Below are positions 10,201 through 19,156 of a stretch of 26,907 bases of DNA, piece after piece. Origin of the DNA: Setaria digitata (lineage: Eukaryota; Nematoda; Chromadorea; Rhabditida; Setariidae); assembly GCA_003640385.1 (NCBI GenBank), contig RCAB01000680.1:1-26907 (forward strand), read 5' to 3'. Below the pieces are notes generated by a model, which was not told the DNA's origin, did not search any database, and worked only from the letters and a program-made list of their open reading frames with translations. A program made the translations under genes and the position numbers. Positions within the stretch are counted from its first letter, which is position 1; each line of letters starts with the position of its first letter.

Positions 10201-12337
10201 GATGATGACGATGGTTGATTTTGTTTTTTCTGAAAAATTTGTTCTTTTTTTAAGAAATTTTCTTTTTCTAAAAAATCCATATTTAATATTAAAGCAATTG
10301 TTCACCTTTTTATTATTTTAGATCTCATTGGTGGCGTGGACTTGTCGAACGTTGTAATTGAAGATGATGCCGAGGAAGAGCTAACACTGATGCTGGATCG
10401 TGCTCGTAAACTTAAACAACATGAAGTCAAGAAAGAGAACTCCGAAGGTGATGCTGCATTAAAGGTTGTTTACGGATCCATTATTTTTTTATTTGAAGGG
10501 GGCGTTAATTGGAGAGTTTATCAGAGTTTATATTTTGACATTAAAATTCTCATTAATGCAATAATTTTTAGGTGCACGAGTTAATGAAGATACATTCGGT
10601 GAAAGAAGAACCGATGGAGATTGATGACGCTAATAAAGGCGGTGTTGTCATTGATGCTACAATGGAATACTGCCGTAATTTAGGTAATTGTTGTAATATT
10701 GCTATGAAATTTGTCGAGAATAATTCATATTGGACGTGGGTTCTAATGCTGTTTTTTCAGGTGAAATTCCAACATATGGCTTAGCTGGTAATCGGCAGGA
10801 TGCAATTGATGTTAAGGAATTGAACGAATTGGAAAATGTAAAAACGGAAGTACATGAAGAGCCAATAGTAGAGCAGTCATCAGCTGAGTATGAATTTTCG
10901 TTTGCAAATAAGTTTTGTTTTGTTTAAATTGCGTATTTCCAGGATTTGACAGTCCGTCCCAAATTGACTTGAAATACTTTTCTGTCTTATGTTACAGACA
11001 GCATCGAAGTCGAAAGAAATTTGAACAAGAGATAAAGGGCAAATGGACAGAGGCAACTGCATCAACGTCAGCTAATGACGGCAGAAAAACAAAGAAACTG
11101 AATGGGGAAAGTGACGTAAGCTTCTTGTCATGAAAACTTAGCTCTCGCAGTATACAAAGTAAACAATGTAGTATATATCGAAGTTATTTTTTATTCATTG
11201 ATTCCCTGTAAAAATTCTAGGATAGCGACGAAGAAGTATACAATGTTCTCGGTGAAGAACGTGATGTAACAAAAGGTGTTGCTGCAATGTTAAAGTCTGC
11301 AGCGGAAAAAGGTTATCTTGATGCAGGTAAAGAACGGAAAGTAAAGGGGCCATCGCTAAAACACTTGGAAAGCAAACGCTTCTCACAAATTGAAACTAGC
11401 CGATAGTACGTTTTTTCCTATTTTATTGAATTTGTCATGTTTTTACCATTCACACAAGCTTTACTGCATTCCTGAAAAGATTTTATTTGCTGTTAAAGTT
11501 ACAGCTGCCTCATTATACTTAATTTCTGTATTTTTTTTTTTTTGTCATTATCTCCTAAATGATGTCTCATGGACGCAGAAATTTTGGAAAACAGTGTTAT
11601 TTTTTAAAAGTAGTCTCATATAAGTAAATTTTGCAGTGATATTGAAGAAAAATATACGAAGAAGCTGGAACGAATGGGAACTACTGGTACAGGTCCTGTA
11701 CGGCCATTCCCCGAAAAAGCAGATTATAAACCAGATATAAGAATAACCTACGTCGATGAACGTGGAAAGGAAATGGAATCAAAAGATGCATTTCGTGTTC
11801 TGAGTTGGAAGTTAGTCCATCTCACTTATGGTTGAATAACGGCTGCAGCACTTTATATGTTGTAACTTATGAGAAATGCAAGAACTGTATCAGATTTTTC
11901 CAGATTCCATGGCAAAGGGCCAGGAAAGAAGCAAATTGAAAAACGACAAGCAAAGCAGGAAAAGAAGGAGCTGATGAAGAAAATGAATTCCATGGATACA
12001 CCGTTAGGAACACTAAATAAGCAGCTGAAAAAACAGGAAGCGATGCAAACTCCATATATTATTTTGAGTGGTTCTGGAAGAGATACAGGGTTCGCTTTTA
12101 TTTTAGCTGACGAAAATAATCTTCTTTATTTGTTTTTAATAATCTTTTTTAAGGTTAAGGTTATGCTTTTCATAGAAATTTGTTTCAAAACCCGGTGATG
12201 TAGTTCGTCTATTAATTGGACCAAATAAACAGTGAGTTTTTATCAATTTCAGATAGAAAATGTTTGTCACTTGTTATAAACAATTTTTGCAGGGCTCCCT
12301 TGAAAAAGGAGTAATGCAGTTTCTTGGAATGATGTAA
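7290..12337 (+). CDS. SART1: SART1/Snu66 homologue, U4/U6.U5 tri-snRNP-associated protein 1, 21 exons
   Basis: Nuclear splicing factor of the SART1/Snu66 family, which joins the U4/U6.U5 tri-snRNP to the assembling spliceosome. Exons: 7290-7393, 7546-7611, 7760-7973, 8099-8239, 8417-8515, 8614-8704, 8774-8910, 9003-9072, 9291-9424, 9528-9655, 9899-10025, 10111-10213, 10322-10464, 10572-10683, 10761-10887, 10998-11115, 11221-11405, 11637-11810, 11904-12089, 12176-12194, 12293-12337. All joints are phase-consistent and give 840 aa (human about 800). Landmarks: a basic, Ser/Arg-containing N-terminus; SIEETNKLRASLGL at about 61-74; charged, coiled-coil-like segments; an acidic run of Glu and Asp near 460-470; IPTYGLAGNR near 559-568; FHGKGPGKK at 759-767; DTPLGTL; and PYIILSGSG at 808-816. 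The end GSLEKGVMQFLGMM resembles, as I recall, the C-terminus of plant orthologues. Exon 20 is only 19 nt and the last two joints are the least certain. If the exon-19 frame instead read on, the stop would fall at 12196-12198. Introns are mostly 69-300 nt with many weak donors. Confidence 0.95.
9748..9769 (+). repeat. Poly(T)22 run in a SART1 intron
   Basis: Twenty-two T residues in the intron between exons 10 and 11, far upstream of the acceptor actually used at 9897-9898. It is the only long homopolymer inside the SART1 coding span. Confidence 0.95.
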
Positions 12338-12662
12338 CCTCGATGCTGCCAAGGAGATAACTTTATTTCGAAAAATTGTTATTTTCCAGCTTATTTTTTG
12401 TAAAGTCGTTTAGTGCGTTTAACATTTTTCCGCACGAATCTTTTGCAAATTTCGTCGCCAAAGGCTGCATTTGCTTTCCGTATTTTCAGTCGGGGAAATT
12501 TTTCCCCTTTCCTCCAATAGAAAAAATAGTTTGTATATTTGGAATCACAAGTAACTGTTCGGTAATGGGTTTCTATTTTTATGATTTGTGATTTGCAAAT
12601 TATCAATATAAGTTTTTATTGTGATAAAGAGCAACATTTTTAACATGCACGCTTAATAATTC

Positions 12663-12668
12663 AATAAA
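12663..12668 (+). terminator. Polyadenylation signal AATAAA, SART1
   Basis: A canonical AATAAA 326 nt after the SART1 stop codon. It is followed about 30 nt later by genomic A21 at 12699-12719. Another AATAAA at 12224-12229 lies inside the last SART1 intron and is unlikely to be used by the full-length mRNA. Confidence 0.5.
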
Positions 12669-12698
12669 ATGATGTGCGCGGGAACAAACAGAATTTTC

Positions 12699-12719
12699 AA
12701 AAAAAAAAAAAAAAAAAAA
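12699..12719 (+). repeat. Poly(A)21 run downstream of the SART1 poly(A) signal
   Basis: Twenty-one A residues starting 31 nt after AATAAA. In cDNA libraries this genomic tract could act as an internal priming site and mimic a cleavage site. Confidence 0.95.
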
Positions 12720-13381
12720 GCAATAAAAAAATATTTTAATCGGGAGAAGATGGAAGCTAAGGGGATGAGCTGGATTGAGATTAATTCGAAATCAAGTTTA
12801 AAGTGCATATGGTATTTGTATATAAATTTATAAGCCATTAGTTTTGTTTGCTTTTCAAGAGATCAATTGCTTGACTGATTTATTGCTTAAGAATTAAAAT
12901 GAGTGAATGATGAAAACTACGAAGGAATTCATTCACTATATCACTAATTTATCCAATTTACTTTTAATGATCGTCGTGCAAGAATTGGAATTCAGATTAG
13001 AACAACTATATATAGTTTTGAATTCATCCAGAAGTGGAAATATTATCACACTTCACTGTCACAATAGCATCCATAGCTCTTCTAAAAAATCGCACTAGTA
13101 AGTTTGCTTGTTTTTATTGAAAAAAAAAAAAAAGATTCCAAAAGTTCAAAATTCATTTTGTTTTTCTAGTGATTAAGATTGTAATGGAATTTTTTTCTTT
13201 GTTTTCTCCATCATTCGTTGATACTTCCACATATTATCTATCGTTTGTTAGCATGTTCTCGCTAGAATTAGACATTAGAGTGTTAAATTGTAACCCGTAT
13301 GTGCGGAATATCATCGCCATATTCTCCTCCATACAATCATTTAGCATTTAATGGCCCAATACTATTTTTAATGGCCGAGAA

Positions 13382-13387
13382 TTTATT
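13382..13387 (-). terminator. Polyadenylation signal AATAAA, zinc transporter
   Basis: On the minus strand this is the first canonical AATAAA downstream of the transporter stop codon, about 410 nt away. A weaker ATTAAA occurs within about 10 nt of the stop, too close to be a likely signal. Confidence 0.45.
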
Positions 13388-13797
13388 GTCACTTAATAAT
13401 GGCCCAAAAATTTCCTAGTTCAATCGTACATCCTATTACTTCCTTGAAGCATCTTCCACTGCTGTTGTTGTAGTTGAAAATGATTGACGTGAAACGATAC
13501 GATTACATACACATTGCGCCTATAATATTTCTGTCATCCTCAATTTAGTTAAGTAGTTTAAAGTTTCAGGAAAAAAGGAGCCAAAAATAAAGGCTTTCAA
13601 ATACGATTTCTGCCATAAAAGCATTGCAAAATTGATACATCCAATGGAAGCAAAAAAAAAAAAAAAAGAACTTATTGCTGCAATATTTGTATTAATACAT
13701 TATTAGTTCACTCAACATTAATTATTTAAACAAATTGTTTTCATCATCACTATCCAACTGATAAGGAAATAAACTACCTGCATAATGCTAGATTTAA

Positions 13798-14679
13798 TTA
13801 ATCAATTACCTGTATGGTGATAAATTGAATTCCATGTTTGTATTTTAGATTTTCATTTGCTTCGTGTACCACATGATTCGCTTCACAACTTTTCTCAATG
13901 TCCAAATGTACTGATATTGCTATTTTATCCATTGTTAACGACCATACTCGAAGTGAGTGCACATCTCTAACTCCTTCAAATTTTATCATACTCTGAATTT
14001 GCAATTTAATTCAAACTTTTGGCAATTTTAATTTTACCAACAAAAAGTGAAATTTTGTAATGTTTGACAAATTTTTTGCTTAGTGAAAACATTTTTTACT
14101 GTTTTATCAATCTTCCTAAAAATAAATATAATTCAAAATTTTTGGCAGAAACAAAAGAAAGAAGAAGGAAAAGGAAAATATTAATTAGAATTACAGATAG
14201 ATTGCTAGATAAACAATAATGTCCAATATTTTGACTAACCAGGTGGATAAATGAAAATAATAGACACCATAACAATACCGACAATAATAAATAATTAACG
14301 ATAATTGATAGCAGTAAATAAAATAGCAATGGATAAATTAATAATAATGGCAATAATAATAATAATTAATAAATAAATTAAATAATAATAATAAATAAAA
14401 TAATAATAATAAATAAAATAATAATAATAAAATAATACTATTAAATAATAATAAATAATAATAGTAATAAAATAATAATAAGAATAATAAAAAAATAATA
14501 AACAATAATAATAATAATAATAATAATAATGATGAATTATAATATAGCACTGAACTTGTTATCCAAAACATTTAATGCCATTTCCAATCAACTTATAGAT
14601 ATAAAAGAAAATTAAAAATTAAAAAACTTCAACTTTTTGATTTAAAATTTTTCATACGTCATTTTCCTAGCTGAATTTG

Positions 14680-14715
<36 letters not shown>

Positions 14716-16694
14716 NAAAAGATAAGAACACGATAGCACATAATTAATAAGTAATTAATGAAACAATTATACCTTCGATAGCACATAATTCATTGTATAA
14801 TTCATCAACATTAATATGTTTTGGTGATGCTTCCATTAGAATGAGTACCGAATCACGGGCTACTGATAATGATGTTAACTAAAAATTAGAATGAATTTTT
14901 TTCAATTTCTCTCCCTTCTCTTTTTACCTTTGCTAATAATTAGCAATTAGTTAATAATTAGTTAAATAAATTTAAAAAAAAAAAAAAAAAGGAACAAAAG
15001 GATACAAACCATAACAAGAAATGAAAAAAGAAATGTGCATATTGGGTCAGCCAATGGATAATTGGTAAATTTGATAATTAATGCAGCACATAATACACCA
15101 AATGATTGTAATAAATCGCCAACAACGTGAACAAATGCAGCACGAATATTAATATTGCCCTATAATTAATTAATTTTTTTTTTTAATCAATTTGTTAAAA
15201 AAAAAAAATTAAATAATCAACTAAATTAAACTTGTTTAAATTTTTACTTATTAAAATTAGCAGTATAAAAATGAATGAAGAGGTGAAGCAAAAAAAAAAA
15301 AAATGAGCCAAAATTTATCATTTACTTTTACTGTTTTTTTTTTATTTAAATTAAAATTTTTCAAAATTTTCTTTTCATCTTTTCATTGATGAAAATGCTA
15401 ATGACAAAAAAGTGTTAATAAATCATTCATTCCAAAAATACTACTAATTTCAACAAATTGAAAAATCAAAAATTAAACTACAAAAGAAATGGCAAGAGTG
15501 AAAAGGAAATAAAATTTAATTATCATCCATTTCAAATTTAGTCAAATCATTTATTCAAATATACTTCTTCTTTTTTTAATTAAACAAATAACAACGAGTA
15601 AAATGTATATTGAAATTAAATATTCATTTCTAATTACTGTTCCTCAAAATAAGCTAATTTATTAAACTATTAAGAAATAGCAATGTAGACGCTACCAAAA
15701 ATAGTTCAGCAAATTTTTTCATTTAAAACAAACAAAAAAAGACACTGAAAATTTCGAGAATTATTCATTCATTTAAAATGTTTTAATAATTTTTCGCTTA
15801 AATTACTCATTTCGAATTTGCTGAAAAATTTCTAAAAACATATATCATCGTATTACAACAAACTTTAAATAATGAAATTAAAAAAAAAAAAAAAAAAGAA
15901 CCTTAAGTTGCATGAAATTCTTTTATCATCTTATATATATATATTTTTTTTTTGAAAAATTAAAATGCCATTTCAATGAATGTATGCTATTTGTGTAACA
16001 GCTTCACTAATCAATTAATTTTTAATAACAGAAAAAAAAAAAAAAAAAAGAAAATTGGACGAAAGTTGTAGAATCCGAGAAAAAAGCAATGTAGAAAATG
16101 CTAAATGAAATTAATCATTTAGTAAAATTAACAACTAACTAATTATCACAAATATGTTAATTAATTTGATAAATAACTAACACCAAATTTAAGCATATGT
16201 TGTTGCTGATTACTAACATCAATTGTTTTAATAATATTTGCATTATTATCCTGTTCACATCGAATATCTTTGATATTATTTTGGAAAGCTTTACATGCAC
16301 CTTCCTGCAAATAATTAAGTATTTCATTGCTTTTTCATTCTTTCTTATCATTATCACATATCATTATTTATTGTTATCATTTATTGATAACATTTACTTA
16401 TGTTATTTGCTACTATTATTTATTATTATTTTCTATTCCTATTTATTTTATTGCCATTACAATCATTCTTTAATATCAATCACTCATTATGATCATTTGT
16501 TGCTATTATATAATATTTCCACTTACTATTATTTAGTATTATTAACTCGCTATCAACATTTATTATTACATTTATTACTACTGTTTTTTGTTATATCATA
16601 TTTTTTGCTGTTATTTTTTATTTGTTTATTTATTCATTTGCTATTTGGTACTATTATTATTTGTTGCTATTATTTATTTTTATTATTGTTGATC

Positions 16695-16757
<63 letters not shown>

Positions 16758-18881
16758 AATTATCACTTTTATTCAACGTTATTAATTTATTTTTTTTTTT
16801 TTTTATTATAATAAGGTTAGTGTAGTTATCAGTTTATAATTAATATCAATAAATTCGATAAAATCGTTAGTTCAGAAAATAATTATCTCAGCAATTCATA
16901 TGACTGGATAGTGATAAATGATATGATATTTTTCTTCTTTTTTGAAAGCTTGATGATAACTAAATTTTGTCAAAATTTGCCAAAATATAATTTGCTAAGT
17001 ATATAATCTAGCTTTTAAAATGGTAAAAAAAAAAAAAGTTGATAGCTTATCAAAGCTGATCATCCAAAAAAAAGAAGTCTCCATTAGGTTAAAAAAACTT
17101 TTGCATCTAGCAAAAAAATGGCTAATTAAATTATGAAAATTTTTTTAAACTCTATAAAATTATTTCTATGTCTAACTTCAATTTTTTTTTTTTTTTTGCA
17201 CTTTTTTTTTTTATAATTAACAAATAATATTTCAATAATTTGCATTAATTAAATGAAGAAATATAAAAATACCTATTTGCATATGAAACTTTCTAAACAT
17301 ATAATCTAGCCTGTAAATCATTAAGAAACAATTCCAACAACTTATTAATTTAATTAAATTTACTAATTTATTTAAGAAGAAAGAAAAAAAAAAAAAGACT
17401 AAGAGTATTCGCATGTTTATAGTTCACGTATTCTAACCTCTAGATCAATCGGAAATGTCTTCTCATTCACGTGACTACGTGATAGGCCAAAATGTGAATG
17501 TGTTGCTTTACCGAAATGCAAAATAAGTCCCATAATAATGTTAAATAGTACACTTATTGCGGCCGTGTATAACATTACGTTTGCGTCAACGTCAAAATTT
17601 TGCTCAATTATTCGTTCAACGGCGGCATATACAAGAATTGCTGTTAGCGCCCAAATCATCATTACACTAAAAGTTTAATTAATATTTTCAACAATTAATT
17701 AGGAGGAATTGAAATAATTTGCTAATTAAAATGAGGAATTACTTAAAATATTGATTAATTGAAATGAATCAAAAGTGATGTAAACAATTTGCTAATTAAA
17801 CAACAAAACATGTGATTTTTTTTTTTCTTTCTTTTTCATTTTAAATTAAGTTTAAAAAAAAAAAAAAATTTATCTTCCAATTGACTTAAGTAACTAACAC
17901 AAGTGTAACAAATTAGTAAATTTTCCTTTTTTGCTATTTTTTTTTTTTTTTTAATAAATAAAAGGAGGCTAAATAATATTAAAAAACATAAAAAAAAAAT
18001 GCAATAATCGATAACTGATAATTAAATATGATGGTTATATTTTTGTTCATCAAATGTGGCATTGTAAACTTGACAAGTAATATTTTTACAAGTCAAAATT
18101 TTATGATAATTAATTATCAGCAATTCACCGAATTAATTTACAATTGATTAGCTTAATCAATCATTAATTTACTAACTTAACCAATCTATAATTAATAAAA
18201 CCTAATCAATTAATGATTCACAAACTGAATCAATCAATGGGTTGCTAATCAATCAATAATAATTTACCTGATCAATGCGCCTAGTATTTCCGCACGATAA
18301 TACCCAAACGGTAAACGTTTCGTTGGCTTCCGCTGGGCTAATTTTATTGCAATAATGGCCACAAAAAAGCTTAGCAAGTCCGAAACCATATGGCCAGCAT
18401 CGGTCATTATTGCTAAACTATTGGCAAAATAGCCACCCAAAAATTCAATTACTATAAAAACAATTGTTACCGCTGATGCAGCATAAAGTGTTTGCTCAGC
18501 TTTCCTGTAAAATTAATTAATTAATTATTGAATTAATTTTCTTTTTCTTTTTAAATGAATGGTAAAATTTAGAGAGCAGTAGAAGTGAAAAGTTTTATTA
18601 GCAGAGAGGAGTTATGAAAGATAAGTTGAAAAGATTTCATTTATACAAAATTTTTCTTTTTTCAAAAATTAAATTTTTATTTATTTGTCAATTTTTTATT
18701 TTTAGTTAAAAAAAAATAGCTGAAAGGAGAAAAAAAAAAAAGATGCAAATATATGAAATAATTACAATCTTGACAATGTTGATTCGACCATAATCATGTA
18801 TTGTCCGTACTATCAAAACAACAACAAATTTTCGAATAAACAATTAGCAAAAATAATAAACATTGATTTGAGAGAGACAGG

Positions 18882-18949
<68 letters not shown>

Positions 18950-19150
18950 AAGAGAAGGAAAAAGGGAAAAATTTAAAATTTCAAAAATTCTTCATTTGTT
19001 TGTTTATTTTTGTTTAAATGATACAAAAGCATACGTGCTGCTACTGTTTGATTTATTATTCCTATCACAGTAATACAATAGTGTATCATCATCGTTAATT
19101 TCAATATTATTTGCAACATTTCGTACCGATTCAGATCGATCTCGAGACAT
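13798..19150 (-). CDS. Zinc transporter of the CDF/ZnT (SLC30) family, 7 exons
   Basis: Proton-coupled zinc exporter moving cytosolic zinc into vesicles or out of the cell; closest in layout to ZnT2/3/4/8. Minus-strand exons: 19150-19035, 18504-18268, 17666-17438, 16304-16182, 15159-15010, 14878-14773, 13973-13798, giving 378 aa with every joint in phase. A short polar N-terminus (1-40) precedes six membrane helices. The first zinc-site half is TDAGHMVSD in helix 2 (His77, Asp81); the second is HVVGD in helix 5 (His246, Asp250), so the 2H2D site is complete. Other family marks are [25 protein letters not shown], and a cytoplasmic domain with LMEASPK and [10 protein letters not shown]. The helix 4-5 loop has only a few histidines (HSH near its start), not the usual His-rich stretch, and its main part, encoded by the 123-nt exon 4, is rich in Asn and Gln. 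The protein ends at TIQVID and lacks the Cys-containing tail of ZnT2/8. The last acceptor (TTTGAAG) is weak but fixed by frame. Introns of 530-1133 nt are repeat-rich. Confidence 0.94.
14339..14530. repeat. Degenerate (AAT)n array
   Basis: About 190 nt made almost only of AAT/AATA units, purest at 14502-14530. On the transporter transcript it reads as (ATT)n, complementary to the array in intron 3 (16316-16755). An open frame across it encodes only Leu, Tyr and Phe runs and is not a gene. Confidence 0.9.
14680..14720. repeat. Poly(A) tract interrupted by a single N
   Basis: Thirty-six A residues, an N at 14716 and four more A residues. The N marks an unresolved position or gap in the assembly, so the tract length should not be trusted. 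Confidence 0.9.
15160..16181 (-). other. Zinc-transporter intron 4, no further exon seen
   Basis: This 1022-nt intron between exons 4 and 5 is AT-rich, with A runs near 15291-15303, 15881-15897 and 16032-16049. I see no exon or RNA gene in it. Confidence 0.8.
16305..17437 (-). other. Zinc-transporter intron 3, ATT-rich with a short dispersed repeat
   Basis: This 1133-nt intron begins (in transcript order) at 17437. It carries two related 24-nt elements containing ATATAATCTAGC (17293-17317 and 16996-17020) and a long ATT/TATT-rich block at 16316-16755. A 204-codon open frame on the plus strand over that block is low-complexity and antisense to the gene, so I do not call it. Confidence 0.85.
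16316..16755. repeat. ATT-rich degenerate array ending in pure (ATT)20
   Basis: About 440 nt of TATT/ATT-like units interspersed with CAT and GCT triplets, becoming a perfect trinucleotide repeat at 16696-16755. It lies in transporter intron 3, in opposite sense to the AAT array in intron 6. Confidence 0.9.
17667..18267 (-). other. Zinc-transporter intron 2, no further exon seen
   Basis: A 601-nt AT-rich intron with several T and A runs and frequent ATTAAT and TAATCAATC-like words. It has no coding potential that I can see. Confidence 0.85.
18505..19034 (-). other. Zinc-transporter intron 1 with long (GA)n
   Basis: A 530-nt intron carrying the (GA)30 microsatellite at 18885-18945, which reads as a CU-repeat on the transcript. 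No exon is seen in it. Confidence 0.85.
18885..18945. repeat. (AG)30 microsatellite
   Basis: A near-perfect 61-nt AG array, flanked by degenerate GAGACAGGGAC and GAAAGAGAAGG purine sequence. On the transporter transcript it is a (CU)n tract, the type of sequence bound by PTB-like splicing regulators. Confidence 0.96.
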
Positions 19151-19154
19151 TAAT

Positions 19155-19156
19155 CT
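19155..19156 (-). promoter_or_regulatory. Candidate spliced-leader acceptor of the zinc transporter
   Basis: On the minus strand the sequence AATTTTTAG ends 4 nt before the start codon at 19150-19148. An acceptor this close to the ATG with no upstream coding exon is typical of nematode spliced-leader addition. An ordinary intron in the 5' untranslated region is the alternative. Confidence 0.55.

Larger units (their letters stand above)
12338..13797. other. Convergent intergenic region between SART1 and the zinc transporter
   Basis: This holds the 3' untranslated ends of two genes that run towards each other, and no convincing coding exon. Small open frames near 12376-12606, 12907-13098 and 13169-13351 are low-complexity or unsupported. 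Recognisable items are an AATAAA for SART1 at 12663-12668 followed by a 21-A run, an AATAAA on the minus strand at 13382-13387 for the transporter, and three copies of TAATGGCC at 13349-13405. Confidence 0.7.
13974..14772 (-). other. Zinc-transporter intron 6, repeat-rich
   Basis: This 799-nt intron contains an AAT-type array at 14339-14530 and an A36-N-A4 tract at 14680-14720. The single N means its true length is unknown. No exon-like sequence is seen within it. Confidence 0.85.

Noticed and set aside
11867..12055. Minus-strand frame opposite SART1 exon 19
   Set aside because: It is a shadow of the SART1 coding exon; the plus frame has clear family motifs.
12224..12229. AATAAA as the SART1 polyadenylation signal
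   Set aside because: It falls inside the intron before the last coding exon in the best in-phase model. It would matter only for a truncated isoform.
12907..13098. A 63-codon plus-strand frame between SART1 and the transporter
   Set aside because: Mixed composition makes it less artefactual than others, but it has no recognised family, no splice or promoter context, and lies where 3' untranslated sequence is expected.
13290..13300. AACCCGTA, identical to the miR-100 family 5' end
   Set aside because: The rest diverges and the only nearby stem is about 7 bp, much too short for a miRNA precursor.
14096..14571. Leucine/tyrosine-rich minus-strand frames that look like membrane proteins
   Set aside because: They arise from the AAT array in transporter intron 6 and have no family features.
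16197..16811. A 204-codon open frame on the plus strand, the longest unspliced frame in the window
   Set aside because: It encodes only Leu, Ile, Tyr, Phe and His runs from an ATT-rich array and is antisense to exon 4 and intron 3 of the zinc transporter. It is a low-complexity artefact.
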